A stretch of 44,602 bases of DNA, from assembly GCA_023247275.1 (NCBI GenBank), contig JAHFGT010000011.1, forward strand, positions 1 to 44,602. Direction: 5' to 3'. The DNA comes from Candidatus Omnitrophota bacterium (GTDB lineage Bacteria > Omnitrophota > Gorgyraeia > Aquiviventales > Aquiviventaceae). The notes beneath the pieces are model-generated. The model saw nothing but the letters and a program-made list of their open reading frames with translations. It was not told the origin of the DNA and made no database searches. Of the stretch, positions 1-8,542 are shown piece after piece. Both the position numbers and the translations under genes were made by a program. Each line of letters opens with the position of its first letter. Position 1 is the first letter of the stretch.

Positions 1-396
1 CGCGGCGATCGACGACAGTTCCCAGTTGCCAAAATGCGCGGTCACGACAATCGCCGGTCGTCCTGACCCGACCGCATCATCAAAATGGTTCTGGCCTTTC
101 ACCGTGATGTACCGGTCAATAGCGGCGCGGTCGATCACTGGCAGCCGCAGCAGCTCAACGAACCCGGCGCCCAACTGACGATAACAGGCGCGGATCAGCC
201 GCGCGCCCTGGGCAGGCGTCAGCTCGCCGTCGAATGCGGCGCGTAGATTCAGCAGCCCAATCCGCGAACGCTTCGGCTGAATCCAATAAGTCACCCATCC
301 GAGCGCCTGGCCAAGCCCAACAGCCACCGACACTGGCAGCCGGCACAGGACCGCGCCGATCAATTTAACCAGCGTGCACGCGAGCCAATCGAGCAT
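1..396 (-). CDS. lpxL: Lipid A biosynthesis acyltransferase, LpxL/HtrB family (N-terminal 132 residues, cut by window edge)
   Basis: Transfers a secondary acyl chain to Kdo-lipid A at the inner membrane. The visible part starts MLDWLACTLV, has a hydrophobic N-terminal segment (about residues 5-38), and reaches the family's catalytic HX4E motif as HFGNWE at residues 121-126. The C-terminal half lies outside the window. The start is ATG at 396, with a clear GAGGAG ribosome-binding site five bases upstream, inside the end of lpxK; the two genes overlap by 32 bases. LpxL and LpxM cannot be separated from this fragment, so the symbol is provisional, but the neighbours lpxK and waaA support a lipid A role. 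Confidence 0.88.
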   Translation of the reverse strand, partial: MLDWLACTLVKLIGAVLCRLPVSVAVGLGQALGWVTYWIQPKRSRIGLLNLRAAFDGELTPAQGARLIRACYRQLGAGFVELLRLPVIDRAAIDRYITVKGQNHFDDAVGSGRPAIVVTAHFGNWELSSIAA

Positions 397-1504
397 CAAA
401 CTCCTCTTCCCCGCGAACAATCTTCAAGCGAACCTCCACGAGCTTCACCGGCGTTGTTGAGGGCAGCCGGTCATGCGCCACCGCCGCTAAGCGGACCCAA
501 TCTTTTTCTGTCGTGAGGATCGCATCCGGCCGAGTCGCTTGCGCTTGTCGCAGCACCATGGCCCAATCGTTCACCCGATAGGGGTGATGATCCGGAAACA
601 CCTGGTGCCACAGCACCGAGGCTTGGAGCCCCTGGACGGTCGACTCAAACCCTTGAGGATCACCGATCGATGACACCAACCCGACATGCTGACCCGCCAG
701 GCTGCCAGGCGTGGCGACGGCACCGCTGGGCACGCTGCGAATCGCCATCGGTTCATGGGCCGCGACCACAGACACCGCCTGAGGGGCTAACACCCGCAGC
801 CGCTCCATCAGGACGTTGGCCGCGGTCCAATCGTCGTCCGCTTTGGTCAAGACCACCATCTCGGCGCGGCGCAGTGACTCGAGTGGCTCGCGCATCGGGC
901 CGCGCGGCAACACGGGCCAGCCACCAGGCGGCATGCGCGCGCTCACCAACACAATATCGCAGTCCCGATGCAGCTGTCGATGTTGAAATCCGTCGTCGAG
1001 GACGATGGTATCGCAGCCGAACTTCGCGCACGCCAGACGTCCGGTCCGGTCCCGACGCCGACCGACGACCACTGGCACGCCGCCCAACCACCTCGCCAAC
1101 AGCTGCGGCTCGTCCGCCCAGACACCCGCCTCGCCAACCGGCTGCCCATCGCAGACCAGCCGCCCCTGGTCCGCACGCAGCCAGTACGTGCGCCGCGGCC
1201 CCCCATACCCGCGCGAGAGCACGGCCACGCGCCGGCCGCGAGCCAACAATTTCCTGACAACCAGCTCGACGCACGCGGTCTTGCCAGTGCCGCCGACGGT
1301 CAGATTGCCGACGCTGATGACCGCGCATGGCAAGCGAACCTGGCGCGCAGGATGACGATCATAGTTGGCGTTGCGGGCAGCGACACCGGCCTGATAGACG
1401 ATCGACCCGGCTGTCAGGACGCTGCTGGTCAATCGGTCTGGACAGGACGTCGGATGGTGTTGTGTGGCCAGACGCCACCAGGCGTCGTGGAGGGACCGCC
1501 ACAT
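365..1504 (-). CDS. lpxK: Tetraacyldisaccharide 4'-kinase LpxK
   Basis: Phosphorylates the 4' position of the tetraacyldisaccharide to make lipid IVA at the cytoplasmic face of the inner membrane. The P-loop GNLTVGGTGKT is at residues 66-76 and the family motif DDGFQH at residues 170-175. The length of 379 residues is slightly above the usual 325-350, partly from an N-terminal extension before the SIVYQAG segment. There is no good Shine-Dalgarno before the ATG at 1504, so initiation may depend on coupling to upstream translation. The gene lies between a beta-helix exoprotein gene and lpxL, with waaA one gene further upstream. Confidence 0.96.
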   Translation of the reverse strand: MWRSLHDAWWRLATQHHPTSCPDRLTSSVLTAGSIVYQAGVAARNANYDRHPARQVRLPCAVISVGNLTVGGTGKTACVELVVRKLLARGRRVAVLSRGYGGPRRTYWLRADQGRLVCDGQPVGEAGVWADEPQLLARWLGGVPVVVGRRRDRTGRLACAKFGCDTIVLDDGFQHRQLHRDCDIVLVSARMPPGGWPVLPRGPMREPLESLRRAEMVVLTKADDDWTAANVLMERLRVLAPQAVSVVAAHEPMAIRSVPSGAVATPGSLAGQHVGLVSSIGDPQGFESTVQGLQASVLWHQVFPDHHPYRVNDWAMVLRQAQATRPDAILTTEKDWVRLAAVAHDRLPSTTPVKLVEVRLKIVRGEEEFDARLARVHAG

Positions 1505-1510
1505 GACGTT

Positions 1511-1573
1511 CTATTCTACGTCGGGGATGACGAACGTGTCAAAGGTCGCGTCGTCAGCGTCGAGCAGAGCCAT
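1511..1573 (-). CDS. Possible 20-residue coupled leader ORF before lpxK
   Basis: The stop of the beta-helix gene overlaps an ATG as TGATG at 1571-1575. The frame opened by this ATG runs for 20 acidic codons (MALLDADDAT...) and stops with TAG at 1511-1513, six bases before the lpxK ATG. That geometry could carry ribosomes to lpxK, which has no evident ribosome-binding site of its own. No homologue is recognised. The alternative is that it is a chance frame, or the remnant of a longer C-terminus of the beta-helix protein after a frameshift. Confidence 0.18.
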   Translation of the reverse strand: MALLDADDATFDTFVIPDVE

Positions 1574-3486
1574 CAGCCGGCAGCGGCTGGCTGGGTGCCA
1601 GGCGCGCCAGGGACCTTGCGGGGTTTCTCCGGACTCACGTGCGGTTCATTCACAGGGATCACGAGCAGCGTGCCATTGTTGGTGTCATCGTTGTCGATCG
1701 TCGCACTGGTCACGGTCGGGACGCCAAACAAAATCCCGGTGCCAGCCGCGGCCACGGTCGCCGTGATCGTCACGCGAGCCAGCCCGTTCCGCGGCAGCGT
1801 CCCCAACTCACAGAGCACCCCGGCGGTCGGGTCAAGCCTGCATTGGCCCTGCGTCGTCGTCCACGTCACATGATCCAGTCCGGCGGGAATCGGATGAGCC
1901 AGCGCTGCCCGTCGAGCCGCCAGGTACCCTTGATTCGTCATGGTCGCTGTCAGAACAATCCGCTGTCCCACAGACACCGGCTCAGGCGAGATCGTTTCTT
2001 CTACACGCAGGTCAGTGGCCTTGGGGCGACGTATCACCGGATTCACAGGTTGGATGAACGACTGCGCCACTTCATACGCGCCGCGGTCGCACGCAGCGCC
2101 TTGTGGCCTGGACACGCCGCGCTGGTCGGTGCTGGGACATCCGGCGCTGTCCCCTGAATCGATGGCCGGACTTCCGGAACCGATCGCTCGCGTGCGGGTC
2201 CACCCGCCATTATCCTGCAGCAGACCCAGCTTTGGGTTGGCCGCATTCAGATCGCTGATCGCTGAGAACGAACAGCTGTGGTCGCTGGCCAGATTATGAC
2301 CAAGCGAACTCAGCGACGGGCCTGCGCCAGACCCGGCGCAGTCGCCCCCGGTGAGGTGGTCTGCAACAATCACATTCTTCAATTCCACCACCGCGGGCGT
2401 GGAAATGCTATGGTGATAGATTCCGCCGCCGTGACCTCCGCTGAGAAAACCCGGCGGCGGCGGATTCACGATATTGCCGGCGATCGTACTGTTGGTGGCG
2501 TGAATCACCCCGATGGTATTGGTCAACCCACCACCGAATCCTCCGCTGGTGCTGTCGTTGGTCGCGGTATTCTTCGCGATGGTTGCGTTGATCAAGGTCA
2601 GATCGGCATGGATCGCATCGTTGACGATTCCCGCGCCGATATGGGCCACGTTCTCATCGCAGGTGACACGCTCCAGCGACGCCACCCCATCGTTGTGTAA
2701 CCCGCCCCCACTGCCAGACCCGGTGACCACGTTGTGGTGGAGCGTGCTGTCCTCCATGCGCAGCGTCCCGCCACGCACATTCCAGATCCCGCCGCCCAGC
2801 GTGGATTTGTTGCTGCTGATCGTCGCGCGGGTCAGCTCGGCGCTCCCAAGATTCAGCAGCCCGCCCCCTGCGTACGAAAAGTTCACGAGCAGGCTTGTAT
2901 CCATCAGTTTGACATCTCCACCATCGAAATTATAAATGGCGCCGCCATACGCCGGATTACCCGACGCTGGCAGCGCGGCATTCAGATAGATCCGCGCGTT
3001 CTTGACCACCAACTGCCCCATGTTCCAGATGGCACCCCCGTCTTCCCCAAGACCTGGATTGCCTTTGGCGATATTCACGCCAGAGATCAACACCTTCACC
3101 GGAGCGACGACATCAAACACCCGATCAAGGCCATGGCCATCGATGAGATTCCCCATCGGTAACCCAGACCCTTCAATCTCGATATCATCGACAATATCCA
3201 GGTCGCCGGTCGCAGCCGCGTCTTCCCCTTTGCCAGGAATGGTCAGCCGATACACCCCTGCCGGCAGGAGGATCACATCCGGTCCTGGCAGCGCATTCGA
3301 CTCCTGGATCGCGGCCCGCAGCGAGCAGGCTTCATTACTTGGCACAGGGCTGGTCGCGCGACACACGCCATCACCTGGAGCGATGTCAACCAGATCCGCC
3401 GTCGTATTGACGGTGAAAGTGGCTGCGTTCGCCTGCGTAGCTGTCAGCAAACTCAATCCAATGCCAAGCAGTCGTAGTTGTCTCAT
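1573..3486 (-). CDS. Secreted right-handed beta-helix protein with choice-of-anchor Q-type and DUF11-like domains
   Basis: A large exported protein of 637 residues. A signal peptide occupies residues 1-21 (cleavage expected after TQANA). A CSLRAAIQ motif at 54-61 of the CSLREAI type opens a long Gly/Asn-rich stretch of short repeats with GGAIWN, GGAIYN and GGGLHN turns, typical of parallel beta-helices. This region ends with PAIDSGD...DQRG...CDRGAYE, the hallmark of choice-of-anchor Q domains. Residues about 490-612 resemble a DUF11 (CARDB-like) domain, followed by a Pro/Lys-rich tail. The ATG at 3486 is chosen because AGGAG lies just upstream and the signal peptide begins there; a TTG at 3507 is in frame but unlikely. 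Function is unknown; surface attachment or adhesion is a guess. It sits inside the waaA-lpxK cluster. Confidence 0.88.
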   Translation of the reverse strand: MRQLRLLGIGLSLLTATQANAATFTVNTTADLVDIAPGDGVCRATSPVPSNEACSLRAAIQESNALPGPDVILLPAGVYRLTIPGKGEDAAATGDLDIVDDIEIEGSGLPMGNLIDGHGLDRVFDVVAPVKVLISGVNIAKGNPGLGEDGGAIWNMGQLVVKNARIYLNAALPASGNPAYGGAIYNFDGGDVKLMDTSLLVNFSYAGGGLLNLGSAELTRATISSNKSTLGGGIWNVRGGTLRMEDSTLHHNVVTGSGSGGGLHNDGVASLERVTCDENVAHIGAGIVNDAIHADLTLINATIAKNTATNDSTSGGFGGGLTNTIGVIHATNSTIAGNIVNPPPPGFLSGGHGGGIYHHSISTPAVVELKNVIVADHLTGGDCAGSGAGPSLSSLGHNLASDHSCSFSAISDLNAANPKLGLLQDNGGWTRTRAIGSGSPAIDSGDSAGCPSTDQRGVSRPQGAACDRGAYEVAQSFIQPVNPVIRRPKATDLRVEETISPEPVSVGQRIVLTATMTNQGYLAARRAALAHPIPAGLDHVTWTTTQGQCRLDPTAGVLCELGTLPRNGLARVTITATVAAAGTGILFGVPTVTSATIDNDDTNNGTLLVIPVNEPHVSPEKPRKVPGAPGTQPAAAG

Positions 3487-3509
3487 ATGGCTCCTCGGAT
3501 AGTGCAATA

Positions 3510-3538
3510 AGTTTATCTATTTAACAATCATTATGCAA
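3510..3538 (-). promoter_or_regulatory. Candidate promoter for the beta-helix protein gene
   Basis: The gap between waaA and the beta-helix gene is strikingly AT-rich for this region. On the minus strand it offers TTGCAT (3533-3538) and TAAACT (3510-3515) separated by exactly 17 bases. The match to the sigma-70 consensus is 3/6 and 4/6, so this is a weak call resting mainly on composition and position. Confidence 0.3.
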
Positions 3539-4807
3539 TCACTTATTCAATATCGGTTCGAGCTTACTGAGCAGTCGGCTGGTAGCTCCCTGTTGGCGCG
3601 CAATGAGTTGCTGCGCGCGCTGACCCAACGCCTGGGCCAAATTCGGATCCCCAAGCACCGCCTGTAGCTGTTGTGACAACTCTCCAGGGTGAGAGATCTG
3701 GCAGGCGGCTTGATGATCAATTAGTTGCTGAGTAATGTCAGCGAAATTTTCCATCGATGGCCCGAATACTGTGGGCACGTTAAGACTGGCCGCCTCCAGC
3801 GGGTTTTGGCCACCATGCGGGATCAGGCTGCCGCCGATAAACGCCACTCGACCGAGCCCATAGTAGATCGGCAATCGACCAAATGTGTCCACCAACGCGA
3901 TATCCCAGGACCCGGCCGGGTCGGTGTGGGAAACCCGCCTGACCACAAAACCGGACTGTTGCGCCAACCCCTGGACCTCGTCGAGCCGTTCGAGATGACG
4001 CGGTGCGATGATCAGCCGCACGGTTGGCTGCGCGCGGCGAATGGCTCGGAATGCCTGCAACACCGACTGCTCTTCTCCGCGATGCGTACTGCCAGCGACG
4101 ATCACCGGCTCGCCGTGCAGTCCGAGCGCATCAGCCGCTTGCTGAATCAGCTCCGGAGTCGGGCGCGCGCCTAGGCTGGCGTCCCATTTCAAGCTGCCAA
4201 CGACCTGGATCCGCTGGGCCGGCACGCCAAGCTGCTGGACCCGGCGCGCGTCAATGTCGGTCTGCATGAGAAAGCGTTCGATCTGCAGTAAGAGGGGGGT
4301 GGCCAGCGGCCGAATCCGCTGATACCGGCGGAACGCGCGCTCAGACATCCGACCATTGACGACCGCGATCGGGACGTGGGAGGCATGCGCCACCCGGATG
4401 ACATTCGGCCACAGCTCAGATTCCATGAGCAGCAGCGCGCGCGGCCGCACGACCTCAAAGGCGCGATGGACGCACCGGCTCACATCCAGCGGAAACAACA
4501 CTGGGATGACGTTGGGTTGCTGGCGCGCCACGTGCAGGCCACCCGCGGTAATGGTGGACAGCACCAGCGGCGTGTCAGGGTCTCGTTGAGCCAGCGCGCG
4601 GATCAGCGGTCGTGCGGCCAGCACCTCCCCGACGCTGACCGCGTGGATCCAGAGCGAGGAGCGACCTTCCACTGCGGCGGTGACCGACGATGGATATCGG
4701 CCCAGCCGCATCGACCAACCAGCATGTGGCAATCGTCTGCGCCACACGGCACACGGCAGATACAGGAGCAGTCCCAAGAGGACCAGAAGATCGTAGACCA
4801 CCCACAT
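3539..4807 (-). CDS. waaA: 3-deoxy-D-manno-octulosonic acid (Kdo) transferase
   Basis: Adds Kdo from CMP-Kdo to lipid IVA (glycosyltransferase family 30). It has an N-terminal membrane-anchor helix (residues 4-20) and the conserved WIHAVSVGE segment at 53-61, whose Glu61 matches the catalytic base of the family. Typical landmarks follow: ESELWPN, GSTHRGEE, and GGSLIPHGGQNPLEAA near the C-terminus. The length of 422 residues is normal. It starts three bases after the stop of the upstream lipoprotein gene, so the two are probably co-transcribed and translationally coupled. Whether it adds one Kdo or more cannot be read from the sequence. Confidence 0.97.
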   Translation of the reverse strand: MWVVYDLLVLLGLLLYLPCAVWRRRLPHAGWSMRLGRYPSSVTAAVEGRSSLWIHAVSVGEVLAARPLIRALAQRDPDTPLVLSTITAGGLHVARQQPNVIPVLFPLDVSRCVHRAFEVVRPRALLLMESELWPNVIRVAHASHVPIAVVNGRMSERAFRRYQRIRPLATPLLLQIERFLMQTDIDARRVQQLGVPAQRIQVVGSLKWDASLGARPTPELIQQAADALGLHGEPVIVAGSTHRGEEQSVLQAFRAIRRAQPTVRLIIAPRHLERLDEVQGLAQQSGFVVRRVSHTDPAGSWDIALVDTFGRLPIYYGLGRVAFIGGSLIPHGGQNPLEAASLNVPTVFGPSMENFADITQQLIDHQAACQISHPGELSQQLQAVLGDPNLAQALGQRAQQLIARQQGATSRLLSKLEPILNK

Positions 4808-4810
4808 GGA

Positions 4811-5263
4811 CTAGAGCGCGTGAAGATTGGACGGTGCGGCTGGCTCTTCGTTTGACTCAGCCCCATCCCCTTCGAGCAATGCCTCTGCGTCGATCGCTTC
4901 TGGCCCAGGGTCATCCGCAAAGCATCGAAACACCATCGTCTGTCCAGCCTGCTGAGTCGGGCCAATCCGATCCAGCCGAAGTGCGACTCCGGCGCTGAGT
5001 TGCCGATGCTCGTCGATGACCACAAAATAGGTAAACCCGTGCTCGAGGGTCATGTGCGCGGCCCGCTGCAGCAGCATTTGCCGCAGCGCCTGCCGCTCCA
5101 TCGGCAGATTGCCGGTGAAGCTCACCTCAAACAGATCGTCCTCCAACTGCGCCTGCTCATACCCGCCCTCAAACCGCCGCTGTCCGCCGGTCGCGCACCC
5201 GACGATCATCGCGACCGCGACGATCACCAGTGTTCCAACCCCTCGCGGCTTTCGCTGTCCCAT
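4811..5263 (-). CDS. Lipoprotein resembling the CC0125/CC1285 family
   Basis: A predicted outer-membrane-type lipoprotein of 150 residues. The signal sequence ends in a lipobox (AMIVGC, with Cys near residue 23). The mature part has GYEQAQLEDDLFEVSF, an N-rich turn, and RAAHMTLEHGFTYFVV, the pattern seen in the CC0125/CC1285 lipoprotein family of unknown function. The C-terminus is acidic. Start: ATG at 5263 is preceded by GAGGAG with 8-base spacing and opens directly onto the signal peptide. An in-frame upstream start at 5335 would add 24 residues encoded by a heptad repeat and would spoil the signal peptide. It is followed closely by waaA. Confidence 0.8.
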   Translation of the reverse strand: MGQRKPRGVGTLVIVAVAMIVGCATGGQRRFEGGYEQAQLEDDLFEVSFTGNLPMERQALRQMLLQRAAHMTLEHGFTYFVVIDEHRQLSAGVALRLDRIGPTQQAGQTMVFRCFADDPGPEAIDAEALLEGDGAESNEEPAAPSNLHAL

Positions 5264-5307
5264 TGCGTCAACTCCTCTGTCTCTCAATGTATCTGGGTCG
5301 CTCTGGT

Positions 5308-5337
5308 CTGTGGCTTGTTCCTTGTCGCTTGTCACGG
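5308..5337. repeat. Degenerate heptad array (CTTGTYN type)
   Basis: On the plus strand three near-identical heptads, CTTGTTC, CTTGTCG and CTTGTCA, follow one another at 5314-5334. The same heptad type appears as a perfect triplet at 44403-44423. The array lies between the Xer gene and the lipoprotein gene. Confidence 0.6.
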
Positions 5338-5340
5338 CTC

Positions 5341-6360
5341 TTATGCTCGCGGATGCGCTTGATCGTACACCTTCTTCAATCGCTGCGCGGTCACATGCGT
5401 ATAGATTTGTGTCGTCGATAAGCTGGCATGGCCGAGCAGCTCTTGCACACTGCGCAAGTCGGCTCCGCGGTCCAGCAGATGGGTCGCAAAGCTGTGCCGC
5501 AAACTGTGCGGACTAATCGCCGAGGGCAAGCCGGCCAACCGGACATAGCGCGCCAGCAGCCGGTCGATCTGCCGCACTGTCAGCCGGGTGGTTTTGCCAC
5601 TGATAAACACCGCCTGGGGGGTCTGCAATTTCCGCTCGTCGGGCCGCGCCTGCTGGTAGGCGCGCAACGCGCGCAACGCGGTTGCGCCGATCGGGCACAC
5701 CCGTTCTTTTCGGCCCTTGCCTCTGACGATGATCGTCTCAGAATACGGGTCCACGTCGCGCAGATTCAGACCAGCCAGCTCGCTGACCCGGATTCCCGTC
5801 GAGTAGAGCACCTCCAAGAGGGCTCGATCGCGCACCCCACGCCACGTCGTGGTCGGCGGCGCCTCCAAGAGCCGTTGGATTTGCGTCTCGTCAAGGAACC
5901 CTGGCAACCGCTGCTCCAACCGCGGGGTGGGGACCAGCACGGTGGGATCGTGCGGGAGCCGTCCTTCCCGGCAGAGAAATTGGAAGAAGCTGCGCAGGCA
6001 GGACAGCTTACGAGCAATCGCCCGGTGCGAATAGCCGCGTTCGCTTAGGTGGGCGACGAACCGTCGCACATCACGTGTCGTCACACGGTCAGGCTGCTCA
6101 TGCCCGAGGCGTTCAAACAGCTGGGTCAGATCGATCGCATACGCGCGCACCGTATGGGTAGAGGCGTTGCGCTCAGCGACGAGGTATTGAAAGAACTGCT
6201 CCTTCGGAGTCTGTGGGGTCGATCGGTTGGCCGGTCGTGGATTCGACCGAGTCGAGGATGGTGTGGTCGGTATGGCAGGGTCAGGAATCGGTGATGTCAG
6301 CGTCGGAATGAGCGCCTGTTGCGTCGGGCTGTTCGGTGTCGGGTGTCTTGGATGACCCAT
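5341..6360 (-). CDS. xerC: Tyrosine recombinase XerC/XerD family
   Basis: Site-specific recombinase of the kind that resolves chromosome dimers at dif. All catalytic residues are present, numbered from the start used here: Arg191, Lys215, His285, Arg288, His311 and nucleophile Tyr320 in the TQIYTHV motif. The N-terminal SAM-like domain starts near residue 52. Before it lie about 50 Pro/Thr/Ser-rich residues. No ATG, GTG or TTG occurs in frame after the topA stop, so the ATG at 6360 inside topA is used; this gives an 80-base overlap. The topA-then-xer order matches the topA-xerC arrangement in Bacillus, which favours XerC, but XerD is not excluded. Confidence 0.85.
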   Translation of the reverse strand: MGHPRHPTPNSPTQQALIPTLTSPIPDPAIPTTPSSTRSNPRPANRSTPQTPKEQFFQYLVAERNASTHTVRAYAIDLTQLFERLGHEQPDRVTTRDVRRFVAHLSERGYSHRAIARKLSCLRSFFQFLCREGRLPHDPTVLVPTPRLEQRLPGFLDETQIQRLLEAPPTTTWRGVRDRALLEVLYSTGIRVSELAGLNLRDVDPYSETIIVRGKGRKERVCPIGATALRALRAYQQARPDERKLQTPQAVFISGKTTRLTVRQIDRLLARYVRLAGLPSAISPHSLRHSFATHLLDRGADLRSVQELLGHASLSTTQIYTHVTAQRLKKVYDQAHPRA

Positions 6361-8461
6361 TCGACGCCGCGGACTCCTCATCCTTCGGGAGTCGACGCGT
6401 CGTATACCGGCAGTCCGGATATTTGGAGCAGCCGTAGAAATGGCGGCCGCGCGCACGCCGCTCGACCAGCTCGCCGGCGCAGCCTGGCTGGCCGCACTTC
6501 ACGCCGGTCGGAACCGGACGCGCGGTCTTGCACTCTGGATAGCCAGAGCAGCTGAGGAACTGCCCGAATCGGCCCCACCGGATCACCATCTGCCGAGCGC
6601 ATTTCTCGCAGACGTACTGCGTCGGAACAATTTCGCGCTTGACCTCGCGCATCTTTTCTTGCGCGGTGCTGACCCGAGCCGAAAACGGCGTGTAGAACTC
6701 TCGGACCACCGAGACCCATTCCAGATCGCCCTCCTCGACCCGGTCCAGCTCTTCTTCCATCTCGGCGGTAAATTTGAGGTCCATCACCTCTGGGAAGTGC
6801 TCGATCAACATCTCGGTGACGATCCGTCCGAGCCGGGTTGGCACCAAACTACCGCCGGTACGACGGACATAGTCGCGCCCGACGATTGTTTGGATCGTCG
6901 GCGCATAGGTGCTGGGCCGGCCGATTCCCTGCTCTTCGAGCGCTTTGACCAGCGACGCATCCGTGTACCGACGCGGCGGCTTGGTGAAATGTTGGCTCGG
7001 CGTGATGGTGGCTAGCTCTAATGGCTCACCCTGCGTCAATGGCGGCAACACCCCTTCAGGTAGTTGATCGTCTGTCGACTCTTTGTCTTCGCTCTCTTGA
7101 TACACCTTGGTCCATCCGGCAAACAGGGTGGTGCGACCGGTCGCCTTCAGGCCAAACTTGCCGGCGTCCATGCGCGCGGTGACCACCTGATCGACCGCGT
7201 CCGCCATTTGACTCGCCACGAACCGCTGCCAAACGAGTTGATACAACGCGAGCTGCTCTGGCGTCAGATGCGCGGCCAGCGACTCTGGCGTACGCGTCAC
7301 GCTCGTTGGCCGAACCGCCTCATGGGCTTCCTGAGCGCCCTTGCGGGCTTTATACGTCCGCGGCTGGGCCGGAAGGAATGGCGCGCCGAACGTGTGGGGG
7401 ATGTAGCGACGGACCGCGGTAAGCGCCTCGTCCGCCACACGGACCGCGTCAGTACGCATGTACGTAATCAGCCCAACCGGGCTGGTCTCGCCGATCTCCA
7501 GCCCTTCGTAGAGCTGCTGCGCGATCGCCATCGTGCGGACCGACGAGTACCCCAGCTTATGAAACGCCTCTTGCTGCAGGGTGCTGGTCGTAAACGGCGG
7601 GCGAGGATACCGCTTTTGTTCCCGCGGCTCCACCGAGGCGACCACATACCGCTGCTGACGCAGCTCATCGACCAACTGCTCTGCCTCAGTTTGCTGCTTC
7701 AGTTCAATCTTCTTGCCATTGACCGTCTCAAGCTGCGCGGCAAACGAGGCGGTCTCGCCTGACTTGCGCAGGTGCGCCTCAATCGTCCAATATTCCTTGG
7801 ACACGAACGCTTCGATCTCCTTTTCCCGATCCACGGTCAAGCGCAGCGCCACCGATTGGACCCGGCCGGCTGACAACCCTCGGCCGATCTTCTTCCACAA
7901 CAAGGGTGACAACGAATACCCGACGAGCCGGTCCAAAATTCGGCGGGCCTGCTGCGCGTTGACTTTGTTCAGGTCGATCCGGCCAGGACGCTGGATCGCC
8001 GTCTGGACCGCCGCTGGCGTGATCTCGTGGAAGACGATTCGGTAAATCTTTCGGCCAGTGGATGGCGCTGGCGTGGCGGCCGATGTCTTCGGCGGATCCT
8101 TCTGAGGCTGTTTGGCCGCTTTGGCGTCGGCTTTCTGCTTCAGCTTCGCGTCGTCGTCAAGCAGCAGCCGTTCCAGATGCCAACTGATCGCCTCGCCTTC
8201 GCGATCCGGATCCGGGGCCAGGTAGATCGCCTCACGACCGCGCGCCTGCTCCTGCAGCTCCTTCGCGAACTTGCGCCGTTTTTGGATCACGATATAGTGC
8301 GGCACGAAATCGTGCTCGACGTCGACGCCAAGCCGGCTAGTGGGCAGATCGCGCAGATGGCCCATTGACGAGGTCACCTCGAATGTGGATCCGAGGATCT
8401 TGTTGATCGTCTTCGCCTTGGCCGGCGACTCCACTATGACGAGGTTCTTGGTTTTTCCCAT
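6281..8461 (-). CDS. topA: DNA topoisomerase I
   Basis: Type IA topoisomerase that relaxes negative supercoils. The Toprim domain begins at NLVIVESPAKAK, with catalytic Glu11 and the DPDREGE acidic triad at 84-90. The active-site Tyr334 lies in GLITYMRTD. Two C-terminal zinc ribbons (CEKC...CSGYPEC and CGQPGC...CSKYPDC) follow the core. The length of 726 residues is ordinary. A charged, low-complexity insert of about 35 residues (Lys/Ala/Pro-rich, around 103-137) interrupts the Toprim domain. No Shine-Dalgarno precedes the ATG. The 3' end overlaps the Xer gene by 80 bases. Confidence 0.97.
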   Translation of the reverse strand: MGKTKNLVIVESPAKAKTINKILGSTFEVTSSMGHLRDLPTSRLGVDVEHDFVPHYIVIQKRRKFAKELQEQARGREAIYLAPDPDREGEAISWHLERLLLDDDAKLKQKADAKAAKQPQKDPPKTSAATPAPSTGRKIYRIVFHEITPAAVQTAIQRPGRIDLNKVNAQQARRILDRLVGYSLSPLLWKKIGRGLSAGRVQSVALRLTVDREKEIEAFVSKEYWTIEAHLRKSGETASFAAQLETVNGKKIELKQQTEAEQLVDELRQQRYVVASVEPREQKRYPRPPFTTSTLQQEAFHKLGYSSVRTMAIAQQLYEGLEIGETSPVGLITYMRTDAVRVADEALTAVRRYIPHTFGAPFLPAQPRTYKARKGAQEAHEAVRPTSVTRTPESLAAHLTPEQLALYQLVWQRFVASQMADAVDQVVTARMDAGKFGLKATGRTTLFAGWTKVYQESEDKESTDDQLPEGVLPPLTQGEPLELATITPSQHFTKPPRRYTDASLVKALEEQGIGRPSTYAPTIQTIVGRDYVRRTGGSLVPTRLGRIVTEMLIEHFPEVMDLKFTAEMEEELDRVEEGDLEWVSVVREFYTPFSARVSTAQEKMREVKREIVPTQYVCEKCARQMVIRWGRFGQFLSCSGYPECKTARPVPTGVKCGQPGCAGELVERRARGRHFYGCSKYPDCRYTTRRLPKDEESAASNGSSKTPDTEQPDATGAHSDADITDS

Positions 8462-8467
8462 GGCGTT

Positions 8468-8488
8468 TTCAGACTTCAGACTTCAGAC
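8468..8488. repeat. Perfect heptad triplet (TTCAGAC)x3
   Basis: Three exact tandem copies of TTCAGAC lie seven bases upstream of the topA start codon. The same heptad type, written CAGACTT or its complement, recurs in other gaps of this window. Confidence 0.85.
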
Positions 8489-8490
8489 GG

Positions 8491-8519
8491 TAGGAAAAAT
8501 AAACACCTTTCCTGGTGTC
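8491..8519 (-). terminator. Candidate rho-independent terminator after thiS
   Basis: On the minus strand an ACACC-aggaaa-GGTGT hairpin is followed at once by the T-rich run TTATTTTT. It lies 24 bases past the thiS stop and before topA, so it could end the dprA-thiS transcript. The stem is only five pairs. Confidence 0.45.
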
Positions 8520-8542
8520 TGAGGTCCGCACCATTATTTTCC

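Noticed and set aside
968-1873. 301-codon plus-strand open frame spanning lpxK and the beta-helix gene end
   Set aside because: It covers two well-supported minus-strand genes and the gap between them; no ribosome-binding site or domain.
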